Source: MFD01213-c1 sp963704405 (GTDB taxonomy: Bacteria > Planctomycetota > Phycisphaerae > Tepidisphaerales > Tepidisphaeraceae). From it: DNA of 64,000 nucleotides. The position numbers were made by a program, and so were the translations under genes. Below, one piece after another: positions 57,841 to 64,000 of this stretch. The notes under the pieces were generated by a model. It made no database searches and was not told where the DNA came from. It saw only the letters and a list, made by a program, of their open reading frames with translations. The stretch lies in NCBI GenBank assembly GCA_963704405.1, contig OY969903.1, forward strand, positions 2,480,001-2,544,000, given 5' to 3'. Every line of letters begins with the position of its first letter. The stretch's first letter is position 1.

Positions 57841-57951
57841 ATGTTCATCGTCATTAAAAGCCATCTTCGTTGCCATGCAGGCATCTGGACCCGTTCGACG
57901 GGTGGCATGGTGTCGGCTGGGCCGCGCGGGCTGGAGGCGATGGGCGAATAG
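57841..57951 (+). CDS. possible small protein of 36 residues, or a small RNA
   Basis: A short frame begins MFIVIKSHLRCHAGIWTRST, after AAAGGA at a good distance. A strong terminator lies 28 bp after the stop. The same stretch can fold (ACCCG/CGGGT around 57889-57903), so a small RNA is as likely. It is in an otherwise empty 584-bp spacer (57703-58286). Confidence 0.35.
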   Translation: MFIVIKSHLRCHAGIWTRSTGGMVSAGPRGLEAMGE

Positions 57952-57978
57952 CTTCATCTTAACCTCTTTGGAGTTCCT

Positions 57979-58016
57979 GCCACGCGGTTCAAAATTTGAG
58001 CCGCGTGGCTTCTTTT
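57979..58016 (+). terminator. Rho-independent terminator
   Basis: GCCACGCGGTTCAAA (57979-57993) pairs with TTTGAGCCGCGTGGC (57995-58009), with one mismatched or G-T pair, and is followed by a T-rich tract. It has no annotated gene before it except the small frame at 57841. Confidence 0.8.
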
Positions 58017-58286
58017 TTGGGTTGTGAGGGTGGTCACTGAAATGACTCATTCTGCGGCACAAGCTGCATAACCCGCGCATTCTGATGAAAATTAGCGGCT
58101 GATGGGATTGATATACGGAAATGGAAAGGCACCTGCGGCAGACTCAAGCCGATTGAGAAAGGGAAGCCTGCTGGAAACGGCGATTCGAAAAATGATGGAA
58201 AGATATATGTGATTTTTGACAACCCGCGGTGTCTACTTCCGCGGAGAGATGGTTCACGGAAGACCGAACCAGACGGGAAGGCAGTT

Positions 58287-58742
58287 ATGGTTGCAACGGA
58301 ACGAAAACAGGAATTGGTGAATCGAACCGATTGGACGCCAGCGCCCAGCGGCGATGCGCAGAAGGTTCGCGTGGAGATCGTGGACAACTGGCACAAGGAA
58401 TGGCCGACGGTGTTGGGCGCGATCGATCGCAATAATTTAGCCGACAGGCTGATGCTCGATCGCGATGGCTGGCTGTCTGCGCGGCAAACGGTGATGGCCG
58501 CCTTCGCGGGCGATCGCGTGGTTGGCCACTTGAGCTTCCACGTTGCGCCGATCAAGCATGAAGGCGCCACCCTTCGGACCGATCAGGGCCGACCGGCGCT
58601 GGAAGCCCGGCTGGATGCAATCGCGGTGGAGCGCGCAGCCGTTGAAGCGGGCGTTGAGCAGTTGCTCATCCGTAATGCGGAGGCGCATGCATTGATGCTG
58701 CAATGCCGGGCGTTTCGGCATGACGGCGGTGATTGTTCTTAA
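58287..58742 (+). CDS. GNAT-like acetyltransferase
   Basis: The 151-residue protein has GNAT-like elements: VMAAFAGDRVVGHLSFHVAP (strands 2-4), LDAIAVERAAVEAGVEQLL (motif A region) and NAEAHALMLQCRAF (helix 4 region). The classic acetyl-CoA loop Q/RxxGxG/A is poorly kept. ATG 58287 follows a [11 protein letters not shown] site; an upstream start at 58209 is less likely. A terminator follows. The substrate is unknown. Confidence 0.6.
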   Translation: MVATERKQELVNRTDWTPAPSGDAQKVRVEIVDNWHKEWPTVLGAIDRNNLADRLMLDRDGWLSARQTVMAAFAGDRVVGHLSFHVAPIKHEGATLRTDQGRPALEARLDAIAVERAAVEAGVEQLLIRNAEAHALMLQCRAFRHDGGDCS

Positions 58743-58793
58743 AGCGGCGCGACTGAATTTTGATCGCGCTGAAATATTCTCCCCATGCGACCG

Positions 58794-58824
58794 GCCCGGT
58801 GTGTTTTACACACCGGGCTTTTTT
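58794..58824 (+). terminator. Rho-independent terminator
   Basis: GCCCGGTGTG (58794-58803) pairs with CACACCGGGC (58809-58818) around a 5-nt loop, followed by T6. It ends the GNAT-like gene, and the MOSC gene starts 18 bp later. Confidence 0.93.
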
Positions 58825-58842
58825 GGTTTACTGTGAACCAAC

Positions 58843-59319
58843 ATGAAAGCGGAACTGGTTCAACTCAGTGTTTCGCGCGGCGGGATGCCGAAACTGCCGA
58901 TCGAGCGGGCGCATGTTTCGGTTGAAGGCGTTGAGGGGGATTGGCAGAAGAACCGGAAATATCACGGCGGGCCGGACCAGGCGATTTGTTTGTTCAGCGT
59001 TGAGTTGTATGACTGGCTTGGAAGTGAGCATGGGATTAATTTGAAGCCGGGAAGCGTGGGAGAAAATTTTACGACGCGCGGCGTGGATTTTCAGATGATT
59101 CAGCCGGGGGATCGGCTGAGGGTGGGAGGATGTTTAATTGAAATTACGATGGTGAGGACGCCTTGCCGGAATTTGAATCAGTTGGATGCACAATTGCTGA
59201 AGGCGATGAAACAGCGAAGCGGGTGGAAGGCGAAAGTGGTGAAGGAGGGAATGGTGCAGGCGGGGGATGAGGTGGTGTTTCTGCCGGGATTGAAAAATCG
59301 CGAGGGGAAATTTGAATGA
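58843..59319 (+). CDS. MOSC-domain protein
   Basis: The 158-residue protein has a MOSC domain of the YiiM-like type. GVEGDWQKNRKYHGGPDQAI, then CLFSVE, LKPGSVGENFTTRGVDFQMI and the conserved Cys in ITMVRTPCRNLNQLD are visible. MOSC proteins bind molybdenum cofactor or transfer sulfur to metals, with the Cys as a key residue. No Moco gene is adjacent; a MoeB-like gene lies far upstream. Confidence 0.88.
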   Translation: MKAELVQLSVSRGGMPKLPIERAHVSVEGVEGDWQKNRKYHGGPDQAICLFSVELYDWLGSEHGINLKPGSVGENFTTRGVDFQMIQPGDRLRVGGCLIEITMVRTPCRNLNQLDAQLLKAMKQRSGWKAKVVKEGMVQAGDEVVFLPGLKNREGKFE

Positions 59320-59460
59320 CGAAATCCGAAATTTGAATCCATGCTCAAAGCCCGAATGACGAACTTGGATTTCGATGGTTTTTGCTGATCTGGGCCTGTT
59401 GGGGCATTCGGCATTCGGATTTAGTTCGCATTTCGGGTTTGGACGTTCGAATTTTTGTCC
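59320..59460. repeat. inverted repeat array, AATGACG/ATTTGAA family
   Basis: The left arm (about 59320-59365) repeats ATTTGAATGACGAAA and CCGAATGACGAA units. The right arm (about 59405-59460) has the complementary GGCATTCGGATTT and CGTTCGAATTT. It is the same family as the 3060 array. Confidence 0.7.
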
Positions 59461-59503
59461 GATGTCTATGTTCCGGGGGCGTTTAGGTTGGTTTTTCTGC
59501 CAC

Positions 59504-59531
59504 TTGTAAGTTTTCGGACTGTTACTATACT
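59504..59531 (+). promoter_or_regulatory. possible sigma-70-like promoter for rpsP
   Basis: TTGTAA (59504-59509) and TATACT (59526-59531) are separated by 16 bp, about 40 bp before the rpsP start. Confidence 0.45.
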
Positions 59532-59571
59532 GCTCGGTTCTTCTCGTTTGGAAGCAATTGGAGACCGCGCA

Positions 59572-59904
59572 ATGGCCGTGAAGTTGAGATTGAAGCGAAT
59601 GGGTCGCAGCAATGCGGCGTTTTTCCGCCTGAGTGCGATTGATTCGCGTTCGCCCCGAGATGGGCGCGTGATCGAAGAGCTTGGGCATTACAACCCGCGC
59701 GAAAAGGACCCTGCGAAGGTTTTCGTTGCCAAGTTGGAGCGGTGCAAGCACTGGCTCGACGTTGGCGCGATTCCGTCGGGGACTGTTTCGTCGATGCTGA
59801 AGAAGGCGGGCCTGGACCACAAGCAGCTCCGGTTGCCGCGTCCGGGAAAGCCGAAGGTTGCGCCGGTGGTGGCAGGCGAGAAGAAGGAAGCGGCAACGGC
59901 GTAA
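59572..59904 (+). CDS. rpsP: 30S ribosomal protein S16
   Basis: S16 is needed for 30S assembly. The 110-residue product begins MAVKLRLKRMGRSNAAFFRL, followed by SPRDGRVIEELGHYNP, and has a C-terminal extension rich in Lys/Ala/Pro. ATG 59572 is the family start; upstream in-frame codons are non-coding repeat. trmD follows after a palindromic spacer; rimM, usually between them, is absent. Confidence 0.95.
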   Translation: MAVKLRLKRMGRSNAAFFRLSAIDSRSPRDGRVIEELGHYNPREKDPAKVFVAKLERCKHWLDVGAIPSGTVSSMLKKAGLDHKQLRLPRPGKPKVAPVVAGEKKEAATA

Positions 59905-59916
59905 TAATCTGCTGCA

Positions 59917-59965
59917 GCGACGCCTGCGTCGCCTCTTCATGTTGAGGAAGCGACGCAGGCGTCGC
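59917..59965. repeat. palindromic repeat between rpsP and trmD
   Basis: GCGACGCCTGCGTCGC (59917-59932) is an exact inverted match to 59950-59965, with a 17-nt loop. There is no T tract. It may affect processing of the rpsP-trmD transcript. Confidence 0.8.
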
Positions 59966-59972
59966 AGCTATT

Positions 59973-60680
59973 ATGCCTTTGCGTTTCGATATCCTGACCC
60001 TGTTCCCGGAAATGTTTCAGGCCGTCTTAGGCTGGAGCATTCCAAAGCGGGCGGCGGAAAAGGGATTAGTCGAATATTCGTATACCAACATCCGCGACTT
60101 TGCGACTGACGCGCACAAGTCGGTGGACGACAAGCCGTTCGGCGGCGGTCCCGGGATGGTGATGATGTGCCCGACGGTTTATGACGCCGTCGAACATGCC
60201 GAAAAACAAGACGATCGCCCGGCGGAACGGATTCTGTTAACACCGGCGGGTGAATTGTTCGATCAACAGATGGCGCAGGAGTTTGCTTCAAAAGAGCGGC
60301 TCCTGCTCATCGCCGGTCACTATGAAGGCTTTGACGAGCGAATCGTCGAAGGCCTTAAAGTCCGCGAGGTCAGCATCGGAGATTTCGTGCTGAGCGGGGG
60401 CGAACTGGCGGTGATGGTGATTGTTGATGCCGTCGTGAGATTGCTCCCAGGCGTGCTGGGAGCGCAAACCGGCGCGGAAGACGAATCTTTCGCGAATGGT
60501 TTGTTAGAATATCCCCAGTACACCCGCCCGCGGGAGTTTCGCGAGATGGGTGTTCCGGATATTCTGCTGTCCGGCAACCATGCGGCCATCGCAAAGTGGC
60601 GGCTGGAACAGCGACGAAAGCGAACCGCGGAACGCCGACCCGATTTGTGGCGCGCTTACCAGGAACGCTTGGAACCCTGA
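59973..60680 (+). CDS. trmD: tRNA (guanine-37-N1)-methyltransferase
   Basis: TrmD methylates G37 of tRNAs with a SAM trefoil-knot fold, keeping the reading frame. The 235-residue product has FDILTLFPEMFQAVLGWSIP, then KSVDDKPFGGGPGMVMMC, HYEGFDERIVEG, SIGDFVLSGGELAVMVIVDA and YPQYTRPREF. It lies between rpsP and rplS, as in most bacteria. Confidence 0.97.
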   Translation: MPLRFDILTLFPEMFQAVLGWSIPKRAAEKGLVEYSYTNIRDFATDAHKSVDDKPFGGGPGMVMMCPTVYDAVEHAEKQDDRPAERILLTPAGELFDQQMAQEFASKERLLLIAGHYEGFDERIVEGLKVREVSIGDFVLSGGELAVMVIVDAVVRLLPGVLGAQTGAEDESFANGLLEYPQYTRPREFREMGVPDILLSGNHAAIAKWRLEQRRKRTAERRPDLWRAYQERLEP

Positions 60681-60766
60681 ACGAATGATCGAAGACTTCC
60701 ATTAGCGCAGTCGCAGCGGCCGAGATCAACTTTCTCCGGCGAAGGCGACTGACCCGGAGATAAGCC

Positions 60767-61186
60767 ATGATTAACCACCTTCTCGAATCGGTCGAAAAAA
60801 ACTACTTCAAAAAAGACGTTCCGCAGTTCCAGGTCGGCGACACTGTCGACGTGGCAACCCGCATCATTGAAGGCGAAAAAGAGCGCATTCAGATCTTCGC
60901 GGGGACTGTGATTATGAAGAAGGGGCGGGGGATTAATGAGACATTCACCGTCCGCCGCATTGTGAACAATGAAGGCGTAGAGCGAATTTTTCCGCTGCAT
61001 TCGCCGTTCATCAGCAAGGTGACCGTGAAGCGCAGCGGCGAAACGCGCCGGGCTAAACTGTTCTATCTGCGTGACCGCGTGGGCAAGGCGACGCGGCTGG
61101 TTGAGAGCCGCAAGGCGAAGAAGGATGAGCCGGCGGCAGGTGGGGCGGAGAAGGAAAAGCCGGAACTGGTTGGGTCTGGGACCTGA
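60767..61186 (+). CDS. rplS: 50S ribosomal protein L19
   Basis: L19 sits at the interface of the subunits. The 139-residue product begins LLESVEKNYFKKDVPQF, with GDTVDVATRIIEGEKERIQI, FAGTVI and GINETFTVRRIVNNEGVERI, then RRAKLFYLRDRVGKATRL. An acidic-basic C-terminal tail is longer than in E. coli. GGAG precedes ATG 60767. A terminator follows. Confidence 0.96.
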   Translation: MINHLLESVEKNYFKKDVPQFQVGDTVDVATRIIEGEKERIQIFAGTVIMKKGRGINETFTVRRIVNNEGVERIFPLHSPFISKVTVKRSGETRRAKLFYLRDRVGKATRLVESRKAKKDEPAAGGAEKEKPELVGSGT

Positions 61187-61217
61187 TTGGGTTTGGTTTA
61201 TTCACGATAAAGTATCA

Positions 61218-61247
61218 GGGATGCGCCGAATGGCGCATCCCTTTTTT
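61218..61247 (+). terminator. Rho-independent terminator after rplS
   Basis: GGGATGCGCC (61218-61227) pairs with GGCGCATCCC (61232-61241) around GAAT, followed by T6. Confidence 0.94.
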
Positions 61248-61399
61248 ACGTCTGGCTGTAACGGAAGGTTGCACGGTTGGTCATCTTAAGGACTGCGAAA
61301 GATAGCCGGTACGATCATTGCTCGAGCAGCACATTTTACGGGGCGGCGAAACCGCAAGCGGCTGGCTGTGCGGCGAGGCGGATGCGGGTGAAAATCGTT

Positions 61400-63655
61400 T
61401 TACGCGGCGGCTTTAGTGTGGATGTCCACGCCGTGGAGGATGATGGTGGCGGAGGGGCCGTCGACGGGGCGGGAGAGGAGATAGCCCTGGCCGTGTTCGC
61501 AGTCCAGATCGGCCAGGCAGGCCCATTGTTCGTCGGTTTCGATTCCTTCGGCGGTCACCTTAATGTTCAGGTTATGGGCGAGGGAAACGATGGTGCGGAC
61601 GATCTCGGCGTTTTCGGCGGACTCGGTCATTCTGGCTACGAAGGAGCGGTCTATCTTCATGGCGTCAACCGGGAAGCGCTGGAGATAGGCGAGTGAAGAG
61701 TAGCCGGTGCCGAAGTCGTCGATGTTTAGCTTGATGCCAAGGGCCTTCAGGCGGTTGAGCATCTCGATGGTTTTTTCGGGGTGTTCCATCACGACGCTCT
61801 CAGTGATTTCGAGAATCAGGTGCTGCGGGGGCAGGCCGCTCTGGCGGAGCGTTGTCGTAACCTGCTCAACGAGGTCAGGCTGAGAGAATTGGCGCGCGCT
61901 GAGATTCACGTTCACGTCGATAGGGTTCTCGGGGAACATCGCGTGCCACGAGGCAGCCTGTCGGCAGGCTTCATGAAGAACCCATTTGCCGATGGGGACG
62001 ATCAAGCCGGTTTCCTCCGCGATGGGAATGAAGTCGGCGGGGGAGACCAGGCCGCGCTCGGGGTGCTGCCAGCGAATGAGGGCTTCGAAGGCGCAGATGC
62101 GGCGGGTGTCGATGCGGACGATAGGCTGGTAGTGCAGCCGCAGTTCGTGGCGATCGATAGCGCGGCGCAGATCGTTTTCAATCTGCAGAAGTTTTACGGC
62201 GGCCGCATGCATGGCGGTGTCGAAGAGCTGGTGGCGCGATTTGCCCAAAGACTTGGCGCGATACATCGCGGTATCTGCATCGCGGAGGACATCCTGAGGG
62301 CGCGTATATCCGGTGGAGCTGACGGCGATGCCGATGCTGGCGCTGGCGAAGACTTCGTGGGCGCCGAGATCGAAAGGGGATTTTAGAATCGCAAGGATGC
62401 GCTCGGCGACGGAGACGGCGTCGTCGGGAGCTTTGGGGTCTTCGAGGAGGATGGTGAACTCGTCACCGCCGAGCCGGGCGACGGTATCGCTCGGGCGGAG
62501 GCAGGCAATGAGGCGCTTGGCGAATCCAAGGAGCAGCTCATCACCGACAACGTGACCGAGGCTGTCGTTGACGCGCTTGAAGCGATCGAGATCGATGAAA
62601 AGCACGGCGTAGTGATGGTTTGGATCGCGGGTGACGCGGGCGATGGAGCGCTCGAGGCGATCGTTGAAAAGCACGCGGTTGGGCAGGCCGGTGAGGCCGT
62701 CGTGCAGCGCATCGCGGAGGAGCTGTTCTTCGGCGTGCTTGCGATCGGTGATGTCGCTGAGCGAACCGGCCATGCGGATGGCTTTGCCGGATTGATCGTG
62801 GACGGCAATGCCGCGGCAAAGCATCCAGCGATAAGTGCCATCGCGGTGCATCATGCGGTGCTCGATGGCGAAGTGCGAGGTCAGACCGTCACGATGGGCG
62901 GCGATTGCGGTGGTCAGATTTTCCAGATCATCGGGATGGACCCGGTTGAACCAAAGTTCGGGCAGCGAAGGGAGATCCGCGTTGGGCGTGATGGGGTCCT
63001 GATCGCAGGCGAGCATTTCACGCCAGCGGTCGGAGAAATAAATGTAGCCGGTTTTGAGATCCCAGTCCCAGATGCCGTCGTTGGCGCCGCAGACGGCAAG
63101 CTCATAGCGCTGGCGGCTTTCTCGCAGCGCTTCCTCGGCGAGCTTGCGTGCCGTGATGTCGGACACGAAACCTTCGTAGTAGAGGAAATTGCCCTGGGTG
63201 TCGCGGACTTCGCGGGCAGTTTCGGATATCCAGATAATGCTGCCGTCTTTGCGGTAGACGCGGGCTTCAAAGCCGGAGACGCGGCCATATTCGCGCATGA
63301 TGGTGACGAAGCGCGGACGGGCATCGTTTTCAACATAGAGTTGTCGCTTGATGTCGGCGACGCTGTTCTTCAATTCGTCGGCGGATTCGTAACCGTAGAT
63401 GCGGGCGAGTGCGGGATTGCAATCGAGGTAGGAACCGTCGGCGGTGGTTTGAAACATGCCGTCGGTGGCGTTGTCGAACATGCTGCGGTACTGGTCGGCG
63501 ATTTGTTGAAGGGAAGATTCACGCCGAGCGTTCAGGGAGATTTCGCGGGCGAGGCGGCGATTTTCGGCAATGAGTTCGCTCGTTGCGCAAGCGATGCGTT
63601 CTGCGATGTTCGCTTCGATCTCAGCCGGTGTTGGAGGAGGCGTTGTGGAAAACAT
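61400..63655 (-). CDS. PAS-PAS-GGDEF-EAL cyclic-di-GMP signalling protein
   Basis: The 751-residue protein has a short N-terminal coiled-coil, two PAS domains (about residues 60-170, YRSMFDNATDGMFQTTADGS; and 190-320, GANDGIWDWDLKTGYIYFSD), a GGDEF domain (LFIDLDRFKRVNDSLGH, VARLGGDEFTILLED) and an EAL domain (LHYQPIVRIDTRRICAFEAL, NVNLSARQFSQPD, LEITESVVMEHPEKTIEML, DDFGTGYSSLAYLQRFP, GYLLSRPV). Both enzyme signatures look intact, so it may make or degrade c-di-GMP, with PAS sensing. No membrane helices are seen. Confidence 0.95.
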   Translation of the reverse strand: MFSTTPPPTPAEIEANIAERIACATSELIAENRRLAREISLNARRESSLQQIADQYRSMFDNATDGMFQTTADGSYLDCNPALARIYGYESADELKNSVADIKRQLYVENDARPRFVTIMREYGRVSGFEARVYRKDGSIIWISETAREVRDTQGNFLYYEGFVSDITARKLAEEALRESRQRYELAVCGANDGIWDWDLKTGYIYFSDRWREMLACDQDPITPNADLPSLPELWFNRVHPDDLENLTTAIAAHRDGLTSHFAIEHRMMHRDGTYRWMLCRGIAVHDQSGKAIRMAGSLSDITDRKHAEEQLLRDALHDGLTGLPNRVLFNDRLERSIARVTRDPNHHYAVLFIDLDRFKRVNDSLGHVVGDELLLGFAKRLIACLRPSDTVARLGGDEFTILLEDPKAPDDAVSVAERILAILKSPFDLGAHEVFASASIGIAVSSTGYTRPQDVLRDADTAMYRAKSLGKSRHQLFDTAMHAAAVKLLQIENDLRRAIDRHELRLHYQPIVRIDTRRICAFEALIRWQHPERGLVSPADFIPIAEETGLIVPIGKWVLHEACRQAASWHAMFPENPIDVNVNLSARQFSQPDLVEQVTTTLRQSGLPPQHLILEITESVVMEHPEKTIEMLNRLKALGIKLNIDDFGTGYSSLAYLQRFPVDAMKIDRSFVARMTESAENAEIVRTIVSLAHNLNIKVTAEGIETDEQWACLADLDCEHGQGYLLSRPVDGPSATIILHGVDIHTKAAA

Positions 63656-63861
63656 ACCGCGTGTCTCGTTGCACAGAACTCACAAGATTTGTGTCGGCGG
63701 AATGTTAGCATCGACTTTATGCGATTTGTGTAGTTGCTGGCGGGGATGGGATTTGCGCGCCTAATACTTGCGCAGCATCAGCCAGTAAATGTGACGGAAA
63801 ATTGCAAATTGCATAGTTTGGCGGCAGATATTCAGGCCATTAGCAAGATACCGTTTTATTA

Positions 63862-63999
63862 TCAGATATAGGTGAGCATTTCCTGCCGTTCGTCTTCTGA
63901 GACGCGATAAAAACCTTTGGTCCATTCTTTGTATTTTTGCTCGGCGTAAATCTGTTGAAAGGATGAGCCGAAGGCTTCGGTGACGAGCTCGTCGGATTC
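63862..63999 (-). CDS. 3' end of a gene running off the window edge
   Basis: Minus-strand translation to a stop at 63862 gives the last 45 residues: ESDELVTEAFGSSFQQIYAE, QKYKEWTKGFYRVSED and ERQEMLTYI. The 5' part lies beyond 64000. The composition looks coding. The family is not recognisable from this piece. Confidence 0.55.
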   Translation of the reverse strand, partial: ESDELVTEAFGSSFQQIYAEQKYKEWTKGFYRVSEDERQEMLTYI

Positions 64000-64000
64000 G

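Overview
The window looks like chromosomal DNA of a planctomycete, most likely a Phycisphaerae/Tepidisphaerales-type lineage. This is inferred from an elongated three-helix SecE, a DUF1559-like prepilin-type protein, a bactofilin-like gene, a fused cytochrome b-c gene and a general lack of large operons. No rRNA, CRISPR array or prophage was seen. Most of it is housekeeping sequence with three insertion sequences and many structured intergenic repeats.

Layout. 1-3 kb: translation/secretion block tuf-rpmG-tRNA-Trp(CCA)-secE-nusG. 3-36 kb: mixed genes separate nusG from rplK, which are usually adjacent: a glycosyltransferase, recQ, a MoeB-rhodanese protein, a sodium:solute symporter, a prepilin-type protein, a Rieske/cytochrome b-c/cytochrome c/porin operon (13.6-17.8 kb), an orphan response regulator, gatA, comEC split by an IS4-type element, gltA, an NAD-kinase-like/SPFH pair, a GT87-like membrane protein, a lactonase, then rsmH, a deaminase, a bactofilin and an M24 peptidase. 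36-38 kb: a MIT-like/AAA ATPase resembling Vps4/CdvC, flanked by two small membrane proteins. 37.8-40.4 kb: rplK-rplA-rplJ-rplL, ending at a strong terminator without rpoBC. 40.6-53.8 kb: pheA, two related membrane proteins, an IS630-type element, pyk, a lipoprotein, an MBL hydrolase, a GAF/degenerate-GGDEF protein, clpB and a ketopantoate reductase. 53.9-56.1 kb: a long inverted repeat split by a Tn5-like IS. 56.3-64 kb: hisB, an SDR, a GNAT-like protein, a MOSC protein, rpsP-trmD-rplS and a PAS-GGDEF-EAL protein.

Two patterns cut across the window. First, several intergenic spacers carry heptanucleotide-repeat arrays, often as two inverted arms, lying just upstream of start codons. Second, at least ten reading frames are broken, and almost every break is repaired by adding exactly one base, often in a short homopolymer. 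This points to systematic single-base deletions in the assembly rather than true gene decay. The comEC disruption is different: it is a clean IS insertion with an 11-bp target duplication.
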